NCBI GenBank assembly: GCA_021812865.1
Contig: JAKAMP010000049.1
Coordinates: forward strand, 1 to 10,248
Direction: 5' to 3'
From: Bacteroidota bacterium
Lineage (GTDB): Bacteria > Bacteroidota > Bacteroidia > Bacteroidales > JAAYUG01
DNA length: 10,248 bases
Shown here: positions 1 to 6,478 of the stretch, piece after piece
Numbering within the stretch: the first letter of the stretch is position 1
Layout of the letters: every line of letters starts with the position of its first letter
Program-made: the position numbers and the translations under genes
The notes under the pieces: model-generated
Seen by the model: the letters and a program-made list of their open reading frames with translations, nothing else
Database searches by the model: none
Told to the model about the DNA's origin: nothing

Positions 1-2
1 AA

Positions 3-968
3 TATATCCCCAACATTGATTTATTTATTAGCATGCATGTTTTAAAGGAAGCCACTCAGAGTAGTAAAATCGAGGGAACACAAACAAACATGGATGAAGC
101 GCTGTTGGATAAAGAAGATATTCCATCGGATAAAAGAGATGATTGGGAGGAGGCTCAGAACTATATAAAAGCAATGGAATGGGCGATTGCCAAATTAGAA
201 AAATTGCCTTTTTCTTCAAGATTGATACGGGAAACGCATAAAGTGCTTTTACAAGGAGTCAGAGGAGAGAAAAAACAACCGGGAGAATTTCGGAATAGTC
301 AAAATTGGATAGGAGGGGCAACCATTAGGGATGCTGTTTTTGTCCCACCCGTATATACCTCTGTGCCTGAATTAATGAGTGATATTGAAAAATTTTTATA
401 CAATGATGAACTATTTTTGCCTGAATTATTAAAGATTGCACTCGTACACTATCAATTTGAGACAATCCACCCCTTTCTTGATGGAAATGGAAGGGTAGGA
501 AGATTGTTAATACCGTTATACCTGGTAAGCAAAGGGATTCTGCAAAAGCCAATTTTGTATCTATCTGATTTCTTTGAAAAAAACAGAACCTTATACTATG
601 ATAATCTCACCATAGTGAGAGAGAAAGGCGATTTAAATCAATGGTACAAATTTTTTCTGGTCGGTGTTATTGAAACAGCAAAAGACGGAATTGTAACTTT
701 TGACAATATCCTTCAGTTGCAAAAAAAGATAGAATTCGATTTGCAGGATTTAGGAAGCAGAGCTGCAAATGCTAAAAAAATTGTTGATTATTTATATAAA
801 AGACCCATTTTAAATGCAGATAAAGTGCATGAAATTGCGGATATTTCAATGCCTTCATCTTACAAGTTGATTTCCGATTTAGAGAAACTGGGGATTCTAA
901 GAGAGGTAACCGGGGGACAAAGACATCGTTTGTACGTTTTTGATAATTATCTTAAACTGTTTCGATAG
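3..968 (+). CDS. Fic family protein (AMP-transferase) with N-terminal inhibitory motif and C-terminal winged helix; 5' end outside window
   Basis: Fic enzymes usually transfer AMP from ATP to a hydroxyl side chain of a target protein. The signature HPFLDGNGRVGR is complete at 468-503, with catalytic His and the phosphate-binding DGNGR loop. The inhibitory motif (S/T)xxxE(G/N) is seen as SSKIEG at 60-77. Because it lies N-terminal to the Fic core, this is a class II, self-inhibited Fic protein that needs no separate antitoxin. PGEFRNSQNWIGG at about 282-320 is the usual flap region. The last 65 or so residues (about 770-960) look like a winged-helix DNA-binding domain, common in this Fic subfamily. 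The first Met in the window (33) is probably not the start: the frame is open to the left edge and the upstream residues (YIPNIDLFIS) fit the conserved family N-terminus. 321 codons are visible. Base composition is A/T-rich. The target is unknown. Confidence 0.93.
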   Translation, partial: YIPNIDLFISMHVLKEATQSSKIEGTQTNMDEALLDKEDIPSDKRDDWEEAQNYIKAMEWAIAKLEKLPFSSRLIRETHKVLLQGVRGEKKQPGEFRNSQNWIGGATIRDAVFVPPVYTSVPELMSDIEKFLYNDELFLPELLKIALVHYQFETIHPFLDGNGRVGRLLIPLYLVSKGILQKPILYLSDFFEKNRTLYYDNLTIVREKGDLNQWYKFFLVGVIETAKDGIVTFDNILQLQKKIEFDLQDLGSRAANAKKIVDYLYKRPILNADKVHEIADISMPSSYKLISDLEKLGILREVTGGQRHRLYVFDNYLKLFR

Positions 969-1257
969 AAAATGTCCGCCTGCCAATAAATAAGGCTTCG
1001 TCTGGTCGATAGGCGAATCCCGGCATCCTTGTCCAACAGGTGTAAAACCAACTTATCCCTTTCATAAACAGGGGAATGTCTATCCGCTGACAGGTTTCCC
1101 TCCGAAGGGTATTCAGGCAAATCAAATGATCAAGGGATATGGCCAACGGAAATTTTTTGAGTTCGCCTTCGGGAATATAGGGTTGAGAATTGTTTTATGG
1201 TAGGCTTATGCGAAGAGGCCGAAGCAAACCAAAGTCAAAAACATAAAACAAAACCAT
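969..1257. other. intergenic stretch without a convincing gene
   Basis: 289 bases between the Fic gene and the reductase-like gene. The only long open frame is 64 codons on the minus strand (952-1146). It overlaps the Fic stop codon, has no visible promoter and matches no family I recognise. The sequence is G/C-richer than the Fic gene before it and looks like a decayed or dispersed-repeat remnant, but that is an impression only. No Bacteroidetes -7 box was found in front of the gene at 1258. Confidence 0.4.
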
Positions 1258-1830
1258 ATGAGAAAGATCATTTCGTTTATGCACATCTCGCTTGACGGCT
1301 TTGTAGCCGGGCACAACAAGGGAATGGAATGGATAAAGGTGGATGAGGAAATTTTTGACTATGTCCATAACCGGATAAGCGAGAGCGACGCTGCGTTGTA
1401 TGGCCGGGTGACCTACCAGATGATGGAAAATTACTGGCCCGACGCAGGCAAAGCAGCGGATGCGTCAAGGCATGACATTGAGCATTCCAAATGGTACAAC
1501 CAGGTGCATAAGATTGTTCTGTCGAAAACAATGAACGGCAAGGGGTTGAATAACCTGGAAATACACAGTGACAACCTTGCGGAGAGAATGCAGGCAATCA
1601 AGCAGCAGCCAGGCAAAGAAATCTTACTTTTTGGCAGTCCTGCAGCAACCCACTCGCTTATGGAACTCGGCTTAATCGATGGCTACTGGCTGTTTGTCAA
1701 TCCGATTATCCTTGGACGGGGCATTCCATTGTTTGCAGGCATCAAAGACAGGGTAAAGCTCCGGTTGTTGAATGCCCACCCGTTTACCAATGGGGTAACG
1801 GAACTGAATTACATGGTGGACAGACCATAA
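1258..1830 (+). CDS. dihydrofolate reductase family protein (RibD C-terminal domain)
   Basis: 190 residues, about the usual length for the single-domain RibD_C/YyaP-type reductases. The N-terminus reads MRKIISFMHISLDGFVAG, the typical first strand and 'SLDGxxAG' turn of this fold. A 'YGRVTYQMMENYWP' segment at about residues 48-61 is the hallmark 'GRxTYxxmxxyW' helix. KEILLFGSPAATHSLMELGLIDGYWLFVNPIILGRGIPLF, about residues 120-159, contains the GS/GG NADPH-binding turn, the 'LIDeyxlxvxPvxLGxGxpLF' core and the C-terminal strands. Members bind NAD(P)H and reduce pterin-like or unknown substrates. They are not the main DHFR, so the substrate here cannot be named. The start at 1258 is favoured because the conserved strand begins at residue 3. 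The leader is A-rich with no Shine-Dalgarno. The G/C content is higher than in both neighbouring genes. It stands alone in its orientation, convergent with the membrane protein gene. Confidence 0.9.
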   Translation: MRKIISFMHISLDGFVAGHNKGMEWIKVDEEIFDYVHNRISESDAALYGRVTYQMMENYWPDAGKAADASRHDIEHSKWYNQVHKIVLSKTMNGKGLNNLEIHSDNLAERMQAIKQQPGKEILLFGSPAATHSLMELGLIDGYWLFVNPIILGRGIPLFAGIKDRVKLRLLNAHPFTNGVTELNYMVDRP

Positions 1831-1835
1831 CCACA

Positions 1836-1859
1836 GGCAGTCAGACCCTGACAGCCTTT
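1836..1859 (+). terminator. candidate intrinsic terminator after the reductase-like gene
   Basis: GGCAGTCAG (1836-1844) and CTGACAGCC (1848-1856) pair as a 9-bp stem with one A-A mismatch and a 3-base loop, five bases after the stop codon. Only a short TTT follows, so termination may be weak. The position between two convergent genes fits a terminator. Confidence 0.5.
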
Positions 1860-1966
1860 CAAAGAATAAATCATTATAAGATATTTTTGCGCGGCATTGA
1901 ACTTGCTTTGAGTATACCCCAACACTTATGATCGCCAAAATAATTTTGAATGGGTTCCCGGACTGA

Positions 1967-3337
1967 TTAAGACCGCTTAATAAACAAACCAAAATTCTTA
2001 TAGATTAATATGATCAACGCAAAGGGCAGCATCCAAATTACCCTGGCCTGAAACCTTTCACAAGGTGAATTCAGACCTGCAGTTATAAATGAATTAATCG
2101 TGATTGCCAGGATTATGAAAATCAAAAATGTTGCAGAATTTTTTTCAAGTTTACGGATTACAGGTGTTGAAAAAATATATATGAGAAAGAAAAAGGAACA
2201 TATTAATAAGAATAATTGGGTAAGATTCAGATATTTTAGATTCAGCCCGGCACCATTCCATATGTTTTGCCGGCTCATCAGATAGCTATTCAATTCACGA
2301 TGAAAACGCCAGGAAATCTGGTCATATGGAGGACTTCCTTTTGCATAGGATGAGAGTCCTTGTCCGATTTCATTTCTGGTTAATTGGATCAATCCGTAAT
2401 AAAATGATACATAAATATTTTCTGCAAGATATCTCGGGCGTTTCAAGGTTTCTTTGATGATCCTTTCGTACTCGTCCTTGCTTCCTTCCCATCCGCCCGT
2501 ATTTTCAAGAATTTTTCCAGCCCAGATAAAGGACGCCAAATCTTTCGGGAGAGAGTCTTTATACTGACAGAGCCTGCAATCCTTGAATTCTGATTTGGCG
2601 CAATTTTCATCCAGAAACTGGCTTAATATCCCCGCATCATTCAGGTGGGCCATTAAAAATACATGAGAACCTTTTGACAATATGAATTTTCTCTCAATAG
2701 TGTAATTTATGGAAGGGAGTATTATCCAGCTTAAAAGGATAATTATTGAAATCATTAAAATTTTTCCCAATGAAATCTGCTGCAATTTTTCTTTAAGTAA
2801 TAGTCTTATAATCAGGATAGTGACAAGTAATACTGACGCAATGAGCAGATGTGAAAAATGGGTTATCAAGGAAAATATCAGAATAAGCTGAAATATGATT
2901 TTTACAAAGATATTTTTAATCTGACCGGTTAACAGGGCGTAAATTACCAGAATGGATACTGAAGAAAAGAAATCAGGCATTATTTGATTGGTATACCATG
3001 CCAGGCCGGTAAAAAATACAAGAAAGGCCATTATTGACAGATACATTTGGGTGAAGTGAGTTCGACTATGGATCATTACTTTAAGAACCTCATACATTAC
3101 ATAGGCAACAATCAAATTTTGCACAATAATTACGAACCATAGAGAATAGTTAAAGCTGAAGAATTTTATAAAGAGTCCATAGGTAATGGGTCGGTCAACA
3201 GGAATGAATTTATTGAAACCACTGTATATGTACGTTCCTGTATCTGAATAGACCAATGGATACCCGTTATATAGTCCAACCAGGAGTAAAATAAATGTTC
3301 CGGCCCCTATGGTTAGTAATTTTTTTCCGATCTTCAT
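1967..3337 (-). CDS. polytopic membrane protein of unknown function, GT-C-like layout
   Basis: 456 residues with about ten predicted membrane segments: one near 7-23, six between about 66 and 212, then a large soluble loop (about 213-360), and three more near 368-392, 402-422 and 433-452. The first outer loop carries NGYPLVYSDTGTYI, with an acidic residue shortly after the first helix, as GT-C glycosyltransferases (ArnT/PMT-like) have. This is a resemblance in layout only; I see no decisive family motif. The large loop has a Cys cluster (ENC...KDC..C) followed by YKDSLP, and a conserved-looking 'SPCERFQARVIW' stands before the last helix. Such proteins are sometimes found near envelope polysaccharide genes, but no such cluster is visible here. 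Start at 3337 is supported by a good promoter 48 bases upstream and by the immediate KK + hydrophobic helix. Composition is A/T-rich. No operon partner is apparent. Confidence 0.8.
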   Translation of the reverse strand: MKIGKKLLTIGAGTFILLLVGLYNGYPLVYSDTGTYIYSGFNKFIPVDRPITYGLFIKFFSFNYSLWFVIIVQNLIVAYVMYEVLKVMIHSRTHFTQMYLSIMAFLVFFTGLAWYTNQIMPDFFSSVSILVIYALLTGQIKNIFVKIIFQLILIFSLITHFSHLLIASVLLVTILIIRLLLKEKLQQISLGKILMISIIILLSWIILPSINYTIERKFILSKGSHVFLMAHLNDAGILSQFLDENCAKSEFKDCRLCQYKDSLPKDLASFIWAGKILENTGGWEGSKDEYERIIKETLKRPRYLAENIYVSFYYGLIQLTRNEIGQGLSSYAKGSPPYDQISWRFHRELNSYLMSRQNIWNGAGLNLKYLNLTQLFLLICSFFFLIYIFSTPVIRKLEKNSATFLIFIILAITINSFITAGLNSPCERFQARVIWMLPFALIILIYKNFGLFIKRS

Positions 3338-3384
3338 AATGATCTTATATTCAACCTGGTCAATTCAACAGAATAGGTTCAAAT

Positions 3385-3415
3385 CAAAATTAGCCAATAA
3401 TAGTTAACTTTCAAA
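3385..3415 (-). promoter_or_regulatory. Bacteroidetes-type promoter for the membrane protein gene
   Basis: Read on the minus strand, TTTG (3412-3415) is followed after a 19-base spacer by TAATTTTG (3385-3392). This matches the known -33 TTTG / -7 TAnnTTTG consensus with optimal spacing. Transcription would begin near 3380, giving an untranslated leader of about 40 bases before the ATG at 3337. Confidence 0.65.
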
Positions 3416-3459
3416 GGACACCAGCACCTTGCCTGATGGATGAACCAGGCATCCGGTAA

Positions 3460-3813
3460 ATGCAGCAGACCATTCTGGACCAACAGCAAAAAATTGAGGA
3501 ACTTAGAATTAAGCTTAGTTATTACCAAAGTGGATCTCATGAAAATACCACATTCTCTGTAAAAAGCGTATCAGATGAAATTGTTCATCTACTTGACATG
3601 AGCCGGAATCAATATGAGTTTATAAAAGAGAAATTTCTGCTTGCACTTGATCATGACAGTAACGACAGTGAAACATTACCTGATGGCAACATGACTTGTA
3701 ATCCTAGGGAGGCACTTGAAAGCTGGGAAGAGAAAATGCCTGGATCAATAAAGACAAACATTGAAGGGACAATGCTCGACCTGCTTATGGATCATATTGA
3801 AATCCTCTTATAA
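3460..3813 (+). CDS. hypothetical protein with N-terminal coiled coil, possibly a gene remnant
   Basis: 117 codons; I do not recognise the family. The first 20 or so residues (ILDQQQKIEELRIKLSYY) have heptad-like spacing and should form a coiled coil. The rest is acidic and helical (VSDEIVHLLDMSRNQYEFIKEKFLLAL), with a Cys/Pro-containing linker near residue 80 and a hydrophobic end. An in-frame stop lies directly before the ATG, so no longer N-terminus is possible in this frame. No Bacteroidetes promoter is apparent, and the divergent promoter of the membrane protein gene is only about 45 bases upstream. A second reading frame with protein-like acidic sequence overlaps just past the stop (to 3881), which suggests a frameshift or a decayed larger gene. 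Codon use looks like that of a real protein, but existence as an expressed gene is uncertain. Confidence 0.4.
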   Translation: MQQTILDQQQKIEELRIKLSYYQSGSHENTTFSVKSVSDEIVHLLDMSRNQYEFIKEKFLLALDHDSNDSETLPDGNMTCNPREALESWEEKMPGSIKTNIEGTMLDLLMDHIEILL

Positions 3814-3821
3814 ATTTCGAG

Positions 3822-3881
3822 ATGATCGAAGAAGAATTGGAGGATGAACCCCTGATTGAACAGTTTGATAAATTGAAGTGA
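3822..3881 (+). other. short acidic ORF, possible frameshifted tail of the preceding ORF
   Basis: ATG at 3822 opens 19 codons (MIEEELEDEPLIEQFDKLK), in the -1 frame relative to the ORF ending at 3813. The frame is also open upstream across that stop codon (NPLINFE before the Met). The composition resembles an amphipathic acidic C-terminal helix. A single indel near 3800-3815 would join the two. It may equally be chance. Confidence 0.25.
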
Positions 3882-3906
3882 TTGCCCAAATTTCACTATT
3901 TAACCT

Positions 3907-4077
3907 CATTAGCGTTGCGTCTTTGTGAAAAAGAAAAATTTCTTATTTGAATATCAATTAGTTAGAAAGAAATATTTTAGAAAAAAATTTCAAATCATCG
4001 CCAGTATGAAAAACGCTACAATTAAGGTATATCACCGTTTTTAAAGAACATGAACTAAAAACGTCGCAACGCTAGTG
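3907..4077. repeat. 171-bp segment bounded by an inverted repeat; candidate miniature element or dispersed repeat
   Basis: The left arm CATTAGCGTTGCGTCTTT (3907-3924) and the reverse complement of the right arm, CACTAGCGTTGCGACGTTT (4059-4077), match at about 15 of 18 positions. They include a perfect 10-base core TAGCGTTGCG (3910-3919 / 4065-4074). The interior is very A/T-rich and has no gene. The arm resembles the 'GCGTTGCGTCTTTGTG' type of intergenic repeat seen in many bacterial genomes; this is recall and was not searched. The right arm forms the last codons of the truncated protease. No target-site duplication is evident. Confidence 0.45.
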
Positions 4078-4801
4078 AAGTGTTGTTTATAAATTCAGTA
4101 GTTATGGAACGGGAACCGCTGTACCTAGTTGCTGCGGTACCAGTTGCATAGCTAAAACTTAATTCCTGTGAACCTCGGTAGGACTTTCCTGACTCGCAAT
4201 TAATGTAGATCGAATATAATTCAGGCTTCGATGGATAAAAAACTCTAAGCCGATATCCTTTGTAAAAAATATGGTCATTCATATCTTCATAGTAACAAAA
4301 AGTTAAAAGATCAGAGCTCCTAGATAAAGAACTTTTATTAAATAAAACAATTGATTTAGTTGAGATTCCAAAAATCTTACAGGAATCATTTAATAATTTG
4401 CTATACAAAGATATGGCATCATTCGCGTTTATTTTATCGTAACTCCTTTTAATGTTAATGAATTTCCCAGTTACCCCGGTTAGAAATCCATTTTCAATTA
4501 TGACCCTAAATTTAACATTATCCAAAGGTATTCCCTCATGTAAAACAGCATAATGATGATGAACACGCAACAAATCAGTCGAATCAGTATAAATTAAAAC
4601 CAATGAGTCTTCAGCTCCAAGGTTATAATTTGCCCTAATTATCTCATTTAATTTTGAGAATGGGATAGAATTAAATTGCAATTCTTTAAAATTCAATTTT
4701 TCAGAATTATCATATGATTGAACAAGACATTTCAAATTTTGCGAATCTATTGTTAATAAAATACTAACAAATAATAAGAAGGACAGAAAAATCTTTTTCA
4801 T
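4055..4801 (-). pseudogene. truncated M4 (thermolysin-like) metalloprotease: signal peptide and pro-region only
   Basis: 248 residues. A signal peptide (MKKIFLSFLLFVSILLT, cut near 20) is followed by a fungalysin/thermolysin pro-peptide (FTP)-like region. SLVLIYTDSTDLLRVHHHYAVLHEGIPLDNVKFRVIIENG, about residues 66-105, corresponds to the family's '..hyRy.Q.y.GipVega.y.vh..nG' block. A PepSY-like stretch ends in 'LYSIYINCESGKSY'. GTAATRYSGSRSITTE (221-236) resembles the junction just before the catalytic domain in Bacteroidetes M4 proteases. The catalytic domain, with its HExxH zinc site and any C-terminal sorting domain, is absent. A full-length protein would normally be several hundred residues longer. 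The frame ends inside the right arm of the inverted repeat at 4059-4077, which supplies the last residues (SLALRR). Expression would give a secreted pro-region without protease activity. It follows the Asp-box lipoprotein gene on the same strand after 57 bases. Confidence 0.75.
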
Positions 4802-4828
4802 ATTGTTTGAGATTTAAATAATTTCACC

Positions 4829-4842
4829 ATCATGTACATGAT
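4829..4842. repeat. perfect 14-bp palindrome between two genes
   Basis: ATCATGTACATGAT is a perfect palindrome, 27 bases upstream of the ATG at 4801 and 16 bases after the stop of the lipoprotein gene. It could be an operator for a dimeric regulator or a hairpin. There is no T-run, so it is not a typical terminator. In A/T-rich DNA chance is possible. Confidence 0.35.
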
Positions 4843-4858
4843 AAGGTATTCGGCTATT

Positions 4859-5848
4859 TTATTCTCCATACTTGTAAATATACCCATTAATCGCATCCAC
4901 AGCATACCCGCAATCTTTTGACAACATTTGAATTCCTGAAAACCCGCTTCCAGGTGAAAATAATGACAAGTTCCAATTTATTCCGCCATCCAATGTATGT
5001 ATAATACTTTTATCACTAGCCAAATATGCTTCCTGTCTGTCAATTAATTGAATGTATCCATTTGGTTCAATTGGAATTATATTACATTCTTCGGTTTGCC
5101 AGGATTGTCCACTATCACTAGTCGTGAGTAGGTAGTTTCTGTAAAAAATAGCCATTCCAAAATTCTTATCCAGAAATCCTAACTGTCGCAGGGAACTGTA
5201 TGACCTGAGTGCCTCATGCCAATTTTCTCCGTAATCGTCAGATTTTATGATAAGGCCTCCGAATTCGAAAGACACAATCAGGCTTGCATATATGGTTTCA
5301 TTAAAGGAAAACAAGGTATTTACAATTCCTCCTTGCATACTCTCATATTTGCATATCCATGTTTTACCTCCATCTATTGATTTATAAATGTTTCCATCTA
5401 TTCCACCAATAAATCCAATCTTATCATCAAGCATTTTTAATGATTTTGGGCTAGCTGGCATTACCGAATCCACTATACTCCAGGTTTTGCAAAGATCAGT
5501 CGAAACGAGTAGCATATTCTCTGAATACCCATAAATTAATGTCATATTTACAGCGTAAACATCCCAAATTCCTGACATTTCTGGATAATCATGAGGATAT
5601 TCCTGGTAGTTCCAGGATTTGCCCCCATCAAATGTTATCATTGTGTAATTTTGTTCAGTATTTCTAAGTCCAAATACAATGCCCGTATCTGGACTAAAGA
5701 AAAATAGATTAATGGGATGACAATTTGAGGAATCTGGCTCGATTCTTCTCCATTCGAGACTTATTTTATCCTGTTTGCAGCTTTTTACTAAAATACAAAC
5801 TGTTACTAATACGAGTATAAGACACAAATGATATAATTTCTTAATCAT
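4859..5848 (-). CDS. Asp-box (BNR) beta-propeller lipoprotein, Ycf48-like fold
   Basis: 329 residues. The N-terminus (MIKKLYHLCLILVLVTVCILVKSC) is a hydrophobic signal ending in Cys24, a weak but plausible lipobox (LVKSC), so the protein is probably lipid-anchored in the envelope. Six Asp boxes (S/TxDxGxxW) are visible: TFDGGKSW 72-79, STDLCKTW 116-123, SIDGGKTW 157-164, SDDYGENW 203-210, TSDSGQSW 243-250 and TLDGGINW 285-292. The second has Leu-Cys in place of the usual residue-Gly. Spacing of about 40 residues fits a beta-propeller of six or seven blades, as in Ycf48/HCF136-like or sialidase-fold proteins. No sialidase catalytic residues are recognisable, so a binding or scaffold role is more likely than an enzyme. 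The start at 5848 is set by the signal peptide. It lies 57 bases upstream of the truncated protease on the same strand. Base composition is strongly A/T-rich. Confidence 0.82.
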   Translation of the reverse strand: MIKKLYHLCLILVLVTVCILVKSCKQDKISLEWRRIEPDSSNCHPINLFFFSPDTGIVFGLRNTEQNYTMITFDGGKSWNYQEYPHDYPEMSGIWDVYAVNMTLIYGYSENMLLVSTDLCKTWSIVDSVMPASPKSLKMLDDKIGFIGGIDGNIYKSIDGGKTWICKYESMQGGIVNTLFSFNETIYASLIVSFEFGGLIIKSDDYGENWHEALRSYSSLRQLGFLDKNFGMAIFYRNYLLTTSDSGQSWQTEECNIIPIEPNGYIQLIDRQEAYLASDKSIIHTLDGGINWNLSLFSPGSGFSGIQMLSKDCGYAVDAINGYIYKYGE

Positions 5849-5909
5849 TGAAATATTTATTAGATTAGAGGTTAATTAATTAAAAGTAGAAAATAGAATA
5901 TTAAATATT

Positions 5910-5942
5910 ACATGCATACCATAAAATATGCATTAAGCATGT
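5910..5942. repeat. nested inverted repeats upstream of the Asp-box lipoprotein gene
   Basis: ATGCATA (5912-5918) pairs with TATGCAT (5927-5933) across an 8-base loop, and ACATGC (5910-5915) can alternatively pair with GCATGT (5937-5942). The site is 60-95 bases upstream of the lipoprotein start. Its position suits an operator or leader structure, but no promoter consensus was found beside it. The rest of the 5849-6075 intergenic region shows nothing else. Confidence 0.3.
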
Positions 5943-6075
5943 TAATGGGAAGATATTCTATCAAATTGCATGATTTGAACATCATCAATAACTCGTAGAA
6001 ATCCTTATGGATGAATCCTAAATACCGATATTATGAACAAAAATCATTAATGTTCTATAGTTTTCAATCGGTCAA

Positions 6076-6288
6076 TCAACTTTTATCGCATTCTGGTGAG
6101 CAATAATGACAACCGTCAGATTTAGTATAGTGTTTCTTTGCTTCTTGGACAGCTTCCTGGCATGAATTGAAATTGCCAAGGTAAAGCCTATTTTCAATAA
6201 GGGGCATCCATGAACATCCTTCTTTGTGGACTTCATGATCTCCATTTTCCTGGGGAATTGTATGAACGTAATAATGGGCCATTGTCAT
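6076..6288 (-). CDS. small conserved Cys-rich protein, probable metal binder, function unknown
   Basis: 70 residues (68 if the second Met, at 6282, is the start; MAHYYV fits what I recall of family N-termini better than MTMAHYYV). Key residues are His18, His21, Cys25, Cys43 and the closely spaced Cys60-Cys63-Cys67 (GCHYCSPEC), a layout suggesting one zinc site. The pattern 'NGDHEVHKEGCSxxP...LGxFxxCxxAVxEAKKxY...GCxYCsxEC' matches small uncharacterised proteins I remember from many bacteria. No function is established from the sequence. No signal peptide is present, so it should be cytoplasmic. It is a single gene with 187 bases of empty A/T-rich DNA upstream and 227 bases downstream. Confidence 0.8.
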   Translation of the reverse strand: MTMAHYYVHTIPQENGDHEVHKEGCSWMPLIENRLYLGNFNSCQEAVQEAKKHYTKSDGCHYCSPECDKS

Positions 6289-6478
6289 TGAAAATAGATG
6301 GTTATAATTTTTATTTTATTTAATAGCGAGCTTGACATAAAAATACGTTAAGCAAATTAATATCAAACGTTATAACCTATACGTAAATATATCAAAAAAA
6401 ATTGCAATTATCAAAATTAAATTATGAAAAAGTGAAATATAATTTTAAATAGTAGATAATTAGATATTTGATATTGAT
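6289..6478. other. A/T-rich intergenic region, no gene seen
   Basis: 190 bases of very A/T-rich sequence between the small Cys-rich gene and the end of the RadA-like gene. One TAATTTTG (minus strand, 6412-6419) matches a Bacteroidetes -7 box, but it has no TTG at the right distance and is about 125 bases from the nearest start. No terminator hairpin was found for the RadA-like gene. Confidence 0.35.

Noticed and set aside
33..35. ATG at 33 as the true start of the Fic gene
   Set aside because: The frame is open to the left edge and the preceding residues fit the family N-terminus, so the gene begins outside the window.
3430..3454. Small hairpin (TGCCTG/CAGGCA) before the ORF at 3460 as a terminator or riboswitch
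   Set aside because: Only 6 bp, no T-run, and no riboswitch core is recognisable.
4859..5848. Sialidase or glycosidase activity for the Asp-box protein
   Set aside because: Asp boxes are structural; no catalytic Arg triad or RIP motif could be placed, so only a propeller fold is supported.
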